Source of the DNA: Alphaproteobacteria bacterium
GTDB lineage: Bacteria; Pseudomonadota; Alphaproteobacteria; Micropepsales; Micropepsaceae
Reading direction: 5' to 3'
DNA: 64,000 nt
NCBI GenBank assembly: GCA_016124635.1
Contig: WGNJ01000013.1
Span: 62,001-126,000 of the forward strand
A program made the translations under genes and the position numbers. Below are positions 36,397-44,987 of this stretch, piece by piece (position 1 is the first letter of the stretch; every line of letters starts with the position of its first letter). The notes beneath the pieces were generated by a model. That model made no database searches, was not told the DNA's origin, and was given only the letters and a program-made list of their open reading frames with translations.

Positions 36397-37311
36397 ATGA
36401 GCGACCTCGCAACCGTCCATCGCAACTTCTCGGCCAACACGCGCGGCGCGTTGTGGATGGTGGGCTCTGCCGTCACGTTCACGTTGATGACGACGCTGAT
36501 CAAATATCTCGGCGCGGACTACGGTCCAATGCTGCAGACCTTCTATCGCCAGCTCGCGGGGCTTGCGGTAATGGCGCCCATCATCGCGCGCGATCCGCTC
36601 GGCGCGTTTTACACCAACCGGCCGGACATCATGATCTTCCGCGCCGGCGCGACAACGATCGGCATGATCCTCGCCTTCTATTCCTATCAGGCTCTGCCGC
36701 TAGCCGATGCGAATGCGCTGTCGTTCACCCGCGCGCTATGGATCGTGCCGCTCGCGTTTTTCGTACTCGGTGAGAAAGTCGGCCGCCACCGCATCTCCGC
36801 CACGCTCGTCGGCTTTGCGGGCGTCATCATAATGCTGCAGCCGTCGGGCCAGGGCGGCGAAAACTGGTATGGCGCGGCGGCATCGCTCGGCTCGGCGTTC
36901 CTGTTCGCGATGACGATCACGGCGATGAAGGTCGCCACCCGCGACAACGCGGTGAGCGTGCTCATGGTCTGGGCGGCGACTCTGGGCTTCGTGCTGTCGA
37001 TCCCGCTCGCGATCTTCGAGTGGCGTTGGCCCGCCTTGTCCGATTTTCTGCTGCTTTGTGCGATGGGTGTGCTCGGACTCGCGACGCAGTACTGCTACAT
37101 CAAGGGCATGTCGCTGGGCGATGCGGTCGCGATGGCGCCGATAGACTACACCCGTCTCGTGTTTGCGATCCTGCTCGGCCTCGCACTCTTCCAAGAAGTG
37201 CCGAATCTTTTGACGATGCTGGGTGCCGCCGTCGTCATCGCGGCCACGCTCTACATCACGGTTCGAGAGGCCCGTCTCAAACGCGCCCCGCCGCCGCCCG
37301 CGCGGGAGTAA
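36397..37311 (+). CDS. EamA/DMT-superfamily transporter
   Basis: A 304-residue protein with ten membrane helices in two EamA repeats (first repeat with WMVGSAVTFTLMTTLIKYLG; second with the GLATQYCYIKGMSLGDAVAMAPIDYTRLVFA block). Members export amino acids, nucleobases or other metabolites; the substrate is unknown. The ATG at 36397 is preferred over an in-frame TTG at 36358. The ribosome binding site is weak. Confidence 0.93.
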   Translation: MSDLATVHRNFSANTRGALWMVGSAVTFTLMTTLIKYLGADYGPMLQTFYRQLAGLAVMAPIIARDPLGAFYTNRPDIMIFRAGATTIGMILAFYSYQALPLADANALSFTRALWIVPLAFFVLGEKVGRHRISATLVGFAGVIIMLQPSGQGGENWYGAAASLGSAFLFAMTITAMKVATRDNAVSVLMVWAATLGFVLSIPLAIFEWRWPALSDFLLLCAMGVLGLATQYCYIKGMSLGDAVAMAPIDYTRLVFAILLGLALFQEVPNLLTMLGAAVVIAATLYITVREARLKRAPPPPARE

Positions 37312-37320
37312 CGCGTCTAC

Positions 37321-37875
37321 TCACCCGATGGCCTCGCCATTCGATAGTCGTCGCACTTGTTTCACGCCCATGACGTCGAGTTCCACGGTATCGTCCACGA
37401 TACGTGCAGCCCACGGCGGTTCGACGAATGTCGTCCATCGCTTTTCGCCAACGATTGACCAAACGGCGAACTCGAGCTCCGCTTCCATCCAAACAAGGTC
37501 ACGAATCCGTCCCCAACGCCAAAAACCGCAATCTGCCTTGTCGAGCCACAAGCGTGCGGGCGCGTTCAAGTCGTAAGCTACAAGACGATCGCCAGCGCCG
37601 ACAAATAGACGCTCCGTCTCGGGAGCAATCAAGAAGCCGGGATAGAATCCGAAATCGTGCGGTTCATATCTCTGCGCGAGTGTGATGATCGGATTGTGTT
37701 CTCCGGGTGGTCTGCGATCGAGCGAATACACCGCAACGAAGAGCTGACCCCCGCCTCCCGACGCGAGATCGACTTCGTCCACCAACAGCGAGCGCTCCTC
37801 GAGCCAATCAAAGTGGGGCGGTCGGTCACCAACTTGAATTTCGAGCGCCCAATTACCGATGACAACTTGATGCAT
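37321..37875 (-). CDS. Hypothetical protein
   Basis: A 184-residue, Trp-rich soluble protein (WALEIQVGD, FDWLEER, ADCGFWRWGRIRDLVWMEAELEFAVWS, WTTFVEPPWAARIVDDTVELD). The strand-dominated pattern suggests a beta-propeller fragment or a small beta-rich domain. No family recognised. It ends 9 bases past the convergent DMT gene and is upstream of the P450 in the same direction. Codon use fits a real gene. Confidence 0.65.
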   Translation of the reverse strand: MHQVVIGNWALEIQVGDRPPHFDWLEERSLLVDEVDLASGGGGQLFVAVYSLDRRPPGEHNPIITLAQRYEPHDFGFYPGFLIAPETERLFVGAGDRLVAYDLNAPARLWLDKADCGFWRWGRIRDLVWMEAELEFAVWSIVGEKRWTTFVEPPWAARIVDDTVELDVMGVKQVRRLSNGEAIG

Positions 37876-37922
37876 GCGTTTTCATCCGTCGGGGGCACAG
37901 TTGCGGGAGACGCGGACTTCCG

Positions 37923-39125
37923 TCATGCGAACGCGACTTCCATGCGGTCGATCTGACGGATTGCGCCCGGCTTCAAGATTGGGAAGTTGCCGACGAGCTT
38001 CGTGTTCGGCGCGAGACGGGCGATGGTGGCGAGCGTCTCCTCCATCTCCGCGCGCGCCAGCGCCTCGCCGACGCAACGATGCGCGCCGGCGCCGAAGATC
38101 ATGTGCCAGCGCGGATGATCCTTGCGAAAGATATCGAAGCGGTCGGGATCGGCGAAGACTTCCTCGTCCCGCAGCGCCGAAAGGAACGAGAGTGAGACGA
38201 CCGTGCCGGCTGGAATGAGAACACCATCGACCTCGAAGTCCTTAACCGCCACGCGCGGAATGCCGGTGACCACAGGTTCGAACCTCAACCCTTCGTCGAC
38301 GACGCCGCGTTTGAGCGTGTCCGGGTCTTCGCAGAAGGCGCGCCACTGCGAAGGGTGGCTGAGCAGCTGCGCCAGCGTCATGCAGAGCGAGCCACGCGTC
38401 GTGTCGGAGCCGGCAAGAATGAGGCCCACGACTTGCGTGCGGATCTCGATCTCGGAGAGCTCGCCGTCGCGCGCGGTCTGGGCGACATAGTCGGAGAGGA
38501 AGTCGTCTTTGGGCGCGCGGCGCCGGTCCTCCAACAGCTTGGTCACATAGTCGGCGAAGGCCGTGAGGCTCGCCTCGATCTGCGGACGGCGCTCGACGTC
38601 GATGAAGCCGAGCGCCTCCGCCGTGTCCGCGATCCATTGCAGGAAGATCGGCAGGTCGGCGCGTGGGATACCTAAGATGTCCGCGATGATGCGTGCCGGA
38701 ATTTGCGCCGCAATCTCGCCGACAAAGTCGACGGGTCCCTGGTTGACTCTATCGCCAACCAATTCGGCGGCGAGTGCCGCCGCCTTGGGGCGCATCGCAT
38801 CCATCAGTTTGAATGCGAACGTTCGCTGCACGGGTGCGCGGCGCCGGCGATGCTCTTCGCCGTTTGCAAACAGCATCGCAGCTTTGGTGAACTCGAACAG
38901 AGGCCCCGACGTGATCCCTTGCAGCACCTTCGTTTCGGTCTCAAGCTGGCGTGTGTTGTCGCTCATGATGATGTCGAGATGGCGCTGCCGCAGCGCGATC
39001 ACGATGCCCATTTCGGCTTTCGCTAAGGGACCCTTCGCGCGCAGATCCTTGAGGATCGGATAGGGGTCGGTACCGGGCGGCAAGTCGAGCGGCAGTTGCG
39101 GAATGTCGGCGAGGGTCATGGACAT
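37923..39125 (-). CDS. Cytochrome P450
   Basis: A 400-residue soluble bacterial class I P450. The I-helix oxygen motif is AGSDTTRG; the K-helix ExxR is in DEGLRFEPV; the heme-binding loop is FGAGAHRCVGEALA, with the axial Cys at about C351. Substrate and CYP family cannot be assigned from sequence. No ferredoxin or ferredoxin reductase gene is in the window, so electron partners must be elsewhere. The ATG at 39125 gives a standard N terminus with GAGG about 8 bases upstream; the frame is open to 39203. Confidence 0.96.
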   Translation of the reverse strand: MSMTLADIPQLPLDLPPGTDPYPILKDLRAKGPLAKAEMGIVIALRQRHLDIIMSDNTRQLETETKVLQGITSGPLFEFTKAAMLFANGEEHRRRRAPVQRTFAFKLMDAMRPKAAALAAELVGDRVNQGPVDFVGEIAAQIPARIIADILGIPRADLPIFLQWIADTAEALGFIDVERRPQIEASLTAFADYVTKLLEDRRRAPKDDFLSDYVAQTARDGELSEIEIRTQVVGLILAGSDTTRGSLCMTLAQLLSHPSQWRAFCEDPDTLKRGVVDEGLRFEPVVTGIPRVAVKDFEVDGVLIPAGTVVSLSFLSALRDEEVFADPDRFDIFRKDHPRWHMIFGAGAHRCVGEALARAEMEETLATIARLAPNTKLVGNFPILKPGAIRQIDRMEVAFA

Positions 39126-39226
39126 CGTCGGCCTCGGGCGTTTGCACCCGGAGCTTTTAGCTCGCCGTGCAACACGATGCCATTGTGCCTTCGCCCGACC
39201 CAACGGCCCTTGACGGAATCACGCCC

Positions 39227-39739
39227 CTAACGGGCGGTTAGGGCGACGTCGAAGCGTGGCGGAATTTGCTTCCAGAGGAATGAGGTCATCGTGACTCTGG
39301 CATGCCCGCCGTCCCAGACCGCCACGCGTGCGGATTGACCGTCGAATATGGCGCTCGTACTGCGCTCTCGTTCCGCAGTCGGATACAGGTGCGCGATCCA
39401 GGCTTGCGCCGCCGTCGTCAATTCGATCGTGGTCCAAGGTTCCTCGTTCGTGCGCACGCGCACGTCGCATCCGCGCGTGTTTCGCGTGCCGGCAAGATCG
39501 GTCAGAGCGACGACGACTTCGCCCCAATCGCCATTCTTGGCAAAGGCGCCGTCTTCCAACCCCTGCCAGCCGCCGCGCTCCAACTGTGCGCGAACGTCGT
39601 CGCGCCCGGCCCCGGCCAACCAAGGCATGCATGCGGTGTTGAGGGCGGCGGCGAAGAAGTGCATCGCGCTTTCCTCACGGCTCTCGCCGTTGAGGAGCAG
39701 CATGCCCATTGTCAAACTGCCCAAGCCGGAAATGCGCAT
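39227..39739 (-). CDS. Hypothetical protein
   Basis: A 170-residue protein (LLLNGESREESAMHFFAAAL; WTTIELTTAAQAWIAHLYPTAERER; HARVTMTSFLWKQIPPRFD). No family recognised. The reading frame continues upstream through the LuxR-hydrolase gene as a shadow, with no ATG, GTG or TTG between 39740 and 39828, so the first usable start is the ATG at 39739. It lies about 90 bases downstream of the LuxR-hydrolase gene and may share its transcript. Confidence 0.6.
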   Translation of the reverse strand: MRISGLGSLTMGMLLLNGESREESAMHFFAAALNTACMPWLAGAGRDDVRAQLERGGWQGLEDGAFAKNGDWGEVVVALTDLAGTRNTRGCDVRVRTNEEPWTTIELTTAAQAWIAHLYPTAERERSTSAIFDGQSARVAVWDGGHARVTMTSFLWKQIPPRFDVALTAR

Positions 39740-39828
39740 GCGGCCGCGCCCGTTCTCATACCGAATCTTGAAGGTGATGAGACGGCTGCGGTAGGCGGGC
39801 CGCCATACCTCAACTGCGGTACATCGCT

Positions 39829-41565
39829 TTACGGCTGGCCAAGCCAAGTGAAGATGTCGTCGAAGATCGATTGGCGCAGATACGACCCGGTATCCGGCAG
39901 AATATGAACCGTTGCGTTCGGGTGACCGCCGAACGTGGCAATGCTTTCGCTTGCCGGAATCCCCGGATGGTCCGCCCCGTGCCATACCGCGATCGGGCAG
40001 GTTAGGGGCGTCGGGTCGGAGCGCAAGCCACTCGCAAATAGTGTCAGCTCGGCCGAGAGCCCCGCGCCCGTCTTCTCGAACGCGTCGAACACCGACGCAT
40101 CGAAGAAGGCGGCGAACTCGGTGTCGGCTGCGCGCGCTGCGTCGGACTTGGAGCGCTCGGCATAGAAGCGCATCAGCGCCCGCACCAGCGAGACGCGGAT
40201 GCCGCGATGTAGGAGCTCCGCGACGCCAGGAATGATCCAGCGTTGGCGCATCAGGGCCATTCTGATCGGCAGGCTGTCGTTTGAAAGTGCCGCGCCAAGT
40301 AGCGGCGACTTCAGCGCAAGACGTTTGACCGCCCCGCGAAGCCGCAACGCCGTGGCGACGGCGAACCCGCCGCCGTAGCCGTCGCCGAACAACGCGACGC
40401 TGCCGATATTGAGTTGACGCAAGAGTTCCTCGGCGTCGGCCGCGATACTGTCGAACGTATAGCTCTTGCACGGCGTCGATTGGCCGTATCCCGGCCGCTC
40501 GAAAGCGATGAGCCGCAGTCGTTGTTTGGCGACGCCGCGCGAGATCTCAGGGATGACGAGGCTCGCTGCGAGGCCGACATGGAAATAGAGAATGGGCGCG
40601 CCCGTGACTTCGCCGTATTCGCGGTAGAAGAGCTGTCGTCCGTCGGCGAGTGTCACAAAGCGCCGCGGCGGCGAGTCACGCAACGTGCTCGGCGTCTTGG
40701 GCGACTCCGGCAACGTCGAAATTTCCGTAAGTAGGCGAAGCAGTTCGCTTTGCCGCCGGACGCCCGTCTTGGCGAAAATGCTCTTGAGCTGCGTGCGCGC
40801 CGTGTGAGTTGAAATACTCAGCTCTGCCGCCGCATCGCTGAGCGACAGTCCCTGAACCAGCTTTGCCGTGAGCCGCGCTTCGGCAGCTGTCAATCCGAGG
40901 CGGCGATGTGCGGCGACGCCGCTTGCGGCTTGGCCGTCGCGCAACGACAACACGACCACGGCGAACAGCGGCTCAGCCCAAAGCGGGCCGAGTTCGAATG
41001 CGGCTGCAAGGCTTTGAGGGAACGCCTCGCGCGGCACGACGATCCCGAACGCTCGCGCGGTGTCGTCCGCGCTTGCCAACGTGAACGGCGCAAGCGCCGC
41101 CGTTGCGTCGTCGTGCACGGCCTTCAGCGCCGTCTCCATCGACGGCGTCGAGGATCGATTGAAGTGCAACGCTTCGCCGGGCGTTGGAGACTGCTGAAGA
41201 AACGGTGCCAGCCGCTCGGCGGCTTTGCCCGCGACCGCGCGCACGCGTCCCTCCGAGGACAGCAGGATTGCGTCCCAGGCTGCCGCGGGTTCGGCGGCGA
41301 GCGCACGGCCGGCATTCAACCGCTCCATCATTGCCGCCGCGCGCGCCGCGTGGCTCATGATCGATGCGGCGACGGCATCATGCGCCGGATCGAGCGGGGC
41401 GGGCAGGGCATCGATCGCGGCAATCACGTCTTCCCAGCGCGCCGGCTCCTCGGCGAACGCATACAGCGCCTCCACAACCGCCAGAGCGGCGGAAGCTGGC
41501 GTCGTTTCCGGGTGCGCCTGCGTCGGACGGTTCATCGGGTACTGCATGGCAGAACGGGGCGACAT
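39829..41565 (-). CDS. LuxR-type HTH fused to an inactive alpha/beta-hydrolase domain
   Basis: A 578-residue protein. Residues 1-220 are a helical/sensor region, residues about 225-290 a LuxR helix-turn-helix (GLTAAEARLTAKLVQGLSLSDAAAELSISTHTARTQLKSIFAKTGV), and residues about 305-578 an alpha/beta hydrolase fold (RFVTLADGRQLFYREYG, IAFERPGYGQS). The nucleophile elbow reads GDGYGGG, with Gly where the Ser should be, and the catalytic His position reads PDTGSYLRQS, with Ser. The Asp region (AVWHGADHPG) is kept. The fold is therefore likely used to bind, not to cut, a ligand. It follows rnhA by 26 bases. Confidence 0.88.
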   Translation of the reverse strand: MSPRSAMQYPMNRPTQAHPETTPASAALAVVEALYAFAEEPARWEDVIAAIDALPAPLDPAHDAVAASIMSHAARAAAMMERLNAGRALAAEPAAAWDAILLSSEGRVRAVAGKAAERLAPFLQQSPTPGEALHFNRSSTPSMETALKAVHDDATAALAPFTLASADDTARAFGIVVPREAFPQSLAAAFELGPLWAEPLFAVVVLSLRDGQAASGVAAHRRLGLTAAEARLTAKLVQGLSLSDAAAELSISTHTARTQLKSIFAKTGVRRQSELLRLLTEISTLPESPKTPSTLRDSPPRRFVTLADGRQLFYREYGEVTGAPILYFHVGLAASLVIPEISRGVAKQRLRLIAFERPGYGQSTPCKSYTFDSIAADAEELLRQLNIGSVALFGDGYGGGFAVATALRLRGAVKRLALKSPLLGAALSNDSLPIRMALMRQRWIIPGVAELLHRGIRVSLVRALMRFYAERSKSDAARAADTEFAAFFDASVFDAFEKTGAGLSAELTLFASGLRSDPTPLTCPIAVWHGADHPGIPASESIATFGGHPNATVHILPDTGSYLRQSIFDDIFTWLGQP

Positions 41566-41591
41566 CTGCCAAGAGTGGCCAGTGACAGGGG

Positions 41592-42029
41592 TTAGCGGGG
41601 AATGGCGGCCCGGGCGAGGGCGTCAGCCTCTTCGTTGAGCTCGTGGCCGGCGTGCCCGCGGACCCAGTGCCAACTAACCGCGTGCCGGTCGCGCGCCACA
41701 TCGAGCCGTTGCCACAGATCCTGGTTCTTCACCGGCTTCTTGTCGGCGGTCTTCCAGCCTTTGGCGATCCAGCCGGCCAGCCACTTCGTGATGCCGTCCT
41801 TCAGATACATACTGTCCGTATGCAGATGAACTTCGCACGGACGCTTCAGCGCCTCGAGCGCCGCGATCGCCGCCATCATCTCCATGCGATTGTTGGTCGT
41901 CAGCCTCTCGCCGCCCGACAACTCCTTGCGCGCCTCCTTCGAGATCAAGATCGCGCCCCAGCCTCCGGGTCCGGGATTGCCGGAGCACGCGCCGTCGGTG
42001 AACACATCGACGCGCGTCACGCGGGCCAT
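41592..42029 (-). CDS. rnhA: Ribonuclease HI
   Basis: A 145-residue endonuclease that cuts the RNA of RNA-DNA hybrids. The four metal-binding acids are in place: D12 ([12 protein letters not shown]), E50 ([10 protein letters not shown]), D72 (HTDSMYL) and D136 (EEADALAR); the handle region ([21 protein letters not shown]) and His loop ([10 protein letters not shown]) are normal. It overlaps the end of thrB by 13 bases, which fits the ispH-thrB-rnhA group common in alphaproteobacteria. Confidence 0.98.
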   Translation of the reverse strand: MARVTRVDVFTDGACSGNPGPGGWGAILISKEARKELSGGERLTTNNRMEMMAAIAALEALKRPCEVHLHTDSMYLKDGITKWLAGWIAKGWKTADKKPVKNQDLWQRLDVARDRHAVSWHWVRGHAGHELNEEADALARAAIPR

Positions 42030-42982
42030 CCATAAGACGCCGCGCCGTTGGCCAGCTGATGAAAGCGAAGCTTGGTCATGTACTCGATCGGATCCTTGGG
42101 TTTCACCAATGCGCTGTCGTCGCGATTGATCCAGTCATAGAGGCGCGTCAGCAGGAAACGCAGCGCAGCACCTCGTGCAAGCCACGGCAGCGCGGCGACT
42201 TCGTTCGGGGTAAACGGGCGGATCGCGCGATAGGCGGTGAGCAAGGCGCGCCCCTTCGTGATGTTGAATGAGCCGTCGCTCTCGAAACACCACGCGTTCA
42301 GGCAAACGGCGACGTCGTAGGCGAGCGCATCGTTGCAAGCGAAGTAGAAGTCGATGATTCCGGAGAGCTTCCCCTCGACGAAAAAGACGTTGTCGGGAAA
42401 CATGTCGGCGTGGATGACGCCTTGCGGCAGACCCGACGGCCAATGCGCTTGCAGCGTGTTGAGTTCGGCGGCGACAAAGGCGCCGAGCCCCATCTTCACG
42501 CTGTTCGCTTTGGCGTCGCATTGTTTGGCGAGTGCCTTCCATCCGTCGATCGACAAGGTGTTGGGTCGCGACATCGCGAAGTCGGCACCCGCCAAGTGCA
42601 GCCGCGCCAGCGCTGCGCCGGCTTCCGCGCATTGCGCTGCGTCGGGACGGCGGGGCGAGAGGCCGGGCAGGAACGTCATGATCGCCGCCGGCCGCCCGTT
42701 CAACTCGCGCCACATCTCGCCGTCGCGCGCCCGCACCGGCAGCGAACACGCGATGCCCTTCTTCGACAGATGTTCGAGCAAGCTGAGGAAGAACGGCAGA
42801 TCCTCCCGCCGCACGCGCTTTTCATAAAGAGTGAGAATGAAACTGCCGCGCTCTGTCTGCAGGAAGAAGTTCGAGTTCTCGACGCCCTCGGCAATGCCCT
42901 TGAATCCGAGCGGCTCGCCCAAATCGAATGCGCGCAGGAATTCGGCAAGCTCGTTGTCGCTGACTTCGGTGTAAACGGCCAT
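42017..42982 (-). CDS. thrB: Homoserine kinase (APH-fold type)
   Basis: Phosphorylates homoserine, the step before threonine synthase (thrC at 5201). It is the aminoglycoside-phosphotransferase-like form found in alphaproteobacteria, 321 residues. The opening [20 protein letters not shown] is diagnostic; the catalytic loop is [13 protein letters not shown] and the metal Asp lies in [11 protein letters not shown]. The ATG at 42982 is the canonical start; 12 more in-frame residues upstream are atypical. Confidence 0.96.
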   Translation of the reverse strand: MAVYTEVSDNELAEFLRAFDLGEPLGFKGIAEGVENSNFFLQTERGSFILTLYEKRVRREDLPFFLSLLEHLSKKGIACSLPVRARDGEMWRELNGRPAAIMTFLPGLSPRRPDAAQCAEAGAALARLHLAGADFAMSRPNTLSIDGWKALAKQCDAKANSVKMGLGAFVAAELNTLQAHWPSGLPQGVIHADMFPDNVFFVEGKLSGIIDFYFACNDALAYDVAVCLNAWCFESDGSFNITKGRALLTAYRAIRPFTPNEVAALPWLARGAALRFLLTRLYDWINRDDSALVKPKDPIEYMTKLRFHQLANGAASYGWPA

Positions 42983-43030
42983 GGGCGAGGTGATACCTAG
43001 CTTCACCTTCGCTGTCATCCATTCTCAAAA

Positions 43031-43155
43031 TTCGTCATGGCCGGCCACTTGAGCCGGCCACCCAGCAAGCGTACGTCCCTCGCGCACAAAAAGACTCTTT
43101 CCGCCGCGCAGACGCGCGACGACTGGGTGGCCGGACCAAGCCCGGCCATGACGAA
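43031..43155. repeat. Long imperfect inverted repeat (thrB-ispH gap)
   Basis: The left arm (43031-43065) runs TTCGTCATGGCCGG to CGGCCACCCAG; the right arm (43123-43155) is its near-complete reverse complement (CTGGGTGGCCGG to CCGGCCATGACGAA). The loop is 57 bases. This type of GGCCGG/CATGAC palindrome is a common intergenic repeat in alphaproteobacteria and is related in its ends to the repeats at 44786 and 54369. Confidence 0.7.
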
Positions 43156-43168
43156 GAAACGTGGGTGA

Positions 43169-44125
43169 CTAGGTCGTTAGCGCACGCGGCAAACGAAATT
43201 GAACCGTCTCGCGCGCGGTCTCGATTTCTTCGACCGTCACGTCGTAGCGCGCGCGGAACGCATCGATCACCTCTTGAATGAGCACTTCGGGTGCCGAGGC
43301 GCCCGCCGTGAGCCCGAGCGTGTGCACGGCTTCGATGCGAGCCCAATCGATGTCGGCGGCGCGCTGCACGAGCATCGAGTCTTTCGCGCCTGCTCGCGCC
43401 GCCACCTCGACGAGCCGCATCGAGTTCGAGGAGTTCGGCGCGCCGATCACGAGAACGACGTCGGAGCGCGGTGCGAGCGCCTTCACCGCCTCCTGCCGGT
43501 TCGTCGTCGCGTAACAGATGTCTTCCTTGTGCGGCCGCGCACTCCTCGGGAAGCGTCGTTTCACCTCCGATACGATCTCGGCGGTGTCGTCGACCGAAAG
43601 GGTCGTCTGTGTGATGTAAGCAAGCTTAGCGGGGTCGCGTGGCGTGAAGCGCTCCGCATCGTCGACCGTCTCGACCAAGCTAACCGCGCCGACCGGAAGC
43701 TGTCCCATCGTTCCGATCACTTCCGGATGCCCGGCGTGCCCGATGAGCACGATTTCGCGCCCCGCATCGAAATGTCGCTCGGCCTCGACATGCACTTTCG
43801 AGACCAGCGGGCAAGTTGCATCGAGTGCGAGCAGATTTCTTGCGCGTGCATTGGCTGGGACGGATTTCGGCACGCCATGTGCGGAGAAGATGACCGGCGC
43901 GCTCTCAGGTACCTGGTCCAACTCTTTGACGAATATCGCGCCCATCCCTTCGAGGCGCTCGACCACGAAGCGGTTATGGACGATTTCATGACGCACATAG
44001 ACCGGCGCGCCGTACTTCTTCAGTGCAACTTCGACGATCTGAATCGCGCGGTCGACGCCAGCGCAGAAGCCTCGCGGAGCAGCCAGCAAGATCGTCAATT
44101 GTTGCTTTGACAAGGCCTGATCCAT
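43169..44125 (-). CDS. ispH: 4-hydroxy-3-methylbut-2-enyl diphosphate reductase
   Basis: Last enzyme of the MEP isoprenoid pathway, making IPP and DMAPP. The 318-residue product carries the three [4Fe-4S] cysteines: C21 ([13 protein letters not shown]), C105 ([12 protein letters not shown]) and C204 ([14 protein letters not shown]). The [11 protein letters not shown] and [11 protein letters not shown] motifs are intact. It is transcribed toward thrB and rnhA; about 186 bases with an inverted repeat lie between it and thrB. Confidence 0.98.
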   Translation of the reverse strand: MDQALSKQQLTILLAAPRGFCAGVDRAIQIVEVALKKYGAPVYVRHEIVHNRFVVERLEGMGAIFVKELDQVPESAPVIFSAHGVPKSVPANARARNLLALDATCPLVSKVHVEAERHFDAGREIVLIGHAGHPEVIGTMGQLPVGAVSLVETVDDAERFTPRDPAKLAYITQTTLSVDDTAEIVSEVKRRFPRSARPHKEDICYATTNRQEAVKALAPRSDVVLVIGAPNSSNSMRLVEVAARAGAKDSMLVQRAADIDWARIEAVHTLGLTAGASAPEVLIQEVIDAFRARYDVTVEEIETARETVQFRLPRALTT

Positions 44126-44243
44126 GCCATATCGCTTGGGCGGTTTCGCTGCAGGTTGAACGCGCGCGACCGTAGCAAACGGGACTTTGTCCCTCCAGGG
44201 CGGCTTGGCAAGTGGCGCCTCGGGGCGGTTGGGGAGAATTCAG

Positions 44244-44759
44244 ATGAAGGTCGGCACGCTCGTCGCTCTCGGAGCCGCGCTTTTGGCTGCCGCAACGTTA
44301 ACGGCGGACGCAAAGGGCAAACCGAGCTCGGCCGCCTGCCCGCATGTCGGCCTCCTCGCCGACACTACGCGTCTGACGGACTTCGAGGGCACGACCACGG
44401 TTCAGTTCAAGGCGACGCTCGGCGGCGAAGCCTCGCAGTGCGTCGTCAAGGATCGTGTCGTCCATCTGCGGCTCAAGTTCAAAGTGACGGGCACGCTCGC
44501 CGACGGCGCCAAGCGCGACACGCGCAAGGTCCCCTACTTTGTCGCCGTGATGCAGGGCAGCCAGGTGCTCGCCAAGCAAGTCTACTCGGTCGAGATCCCG
44601 TTCACCGGCAATGCGCGCACGGTCTCCGTCGAGGAGCGCGTCAAGCGCGTCGACATCCCGATCAGCAAAGGTTGGGCCTCGGACGATTACGAGATCATGC
44701 TCGGCTTCCAGCTCACGCATCAGCAGGTCGAATACAACCGCCAAAATGCGGGCGGATAG
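44244..44759 (+). CDS. Exported hypothetical protein
   Basis: A 171-residue protein with a type I signal peptide (KVGTLVALGAALLAAATLTADA, cleavage near residue 23). The mature domain is beta-rich (HLRLKFKVTGTLAD, VPYFVAVMQGSQVL, KQVYSVEIPF), with two Cys (AACPHVG, SQCVVKD) that could form a disulfide. No family recognised by me. GGGGAGA precedes the ATG at 44244; the frame is open to 44187. It is divergent from ispH. Confidence 0.8.
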   Translation: MKVGTLVALGAALLAAATLTADAKGKPSSAACPHVGLLADTTRLTDFEGTTTVQFKATLGGEASQCVVKDRVVHLRLKFKVTGTLADGAKRDTRKVPYFVAVMQGSQVLAKQVYSVEIPFTGNARTVSVEERVKRVDIPISKGWASDDYEIMLGFQLTHQQVEYNRQNAGG

Positions 44760-44785
44760 GCTCGCATCGCGAGTTCACCCCGGCC

Positions 44786-44954
44786 TGTCATCCCGGAGTT
44801 AGGCGAGCCCAAGCGCGTCCGCGCTTGGGGCGCGAGCCTTACATCCGGGACCTAGGGACGTCGGGCGTTGTGGCATCCGATCCCTAGGTCCCGGCTCTAA
44901 GCGTCGCAATCCGCTCGCAGAAGCGCGAGCGGGCTCCGCTAAGGCCGGGATGAC
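44786..44954. repeat. Palindromic intergenic repeat, copy C (about 170 bp)
   Basis: Begins TGTCATCCCGGAGTTAGGCG and ends GCTAAGGCCGGGATGACA; the ends are inverted (GTCATCCCGG/CCGGGATGAC). Internal blocks AGGCGAGCCCAAGCGC, GCGAGCCTTAC and TCCGGGACCTAGGGA are shared with copy D at 54369-54542. It contains no open frame of note. It lies between two rightward genes, just upstream of argS. Confidence 0.8.
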
Positions 44955-44987
44955 AACCATAGGTGTATGCGCTAAATCCCGCGCCCC

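Noticed and set aside
39740..40471. Long upstream extension of the gene at 39227
   Set aside because: It runs through the LuxR-hydrolase gene as a shadow, and no start codon exists between the two genes.
43031..43155. Rho-independent terminator between ispH and thrB
   Set aside because: The arms are long and the loop is 57 bases with no T-run at the end, unlike an intrinsic terminator.
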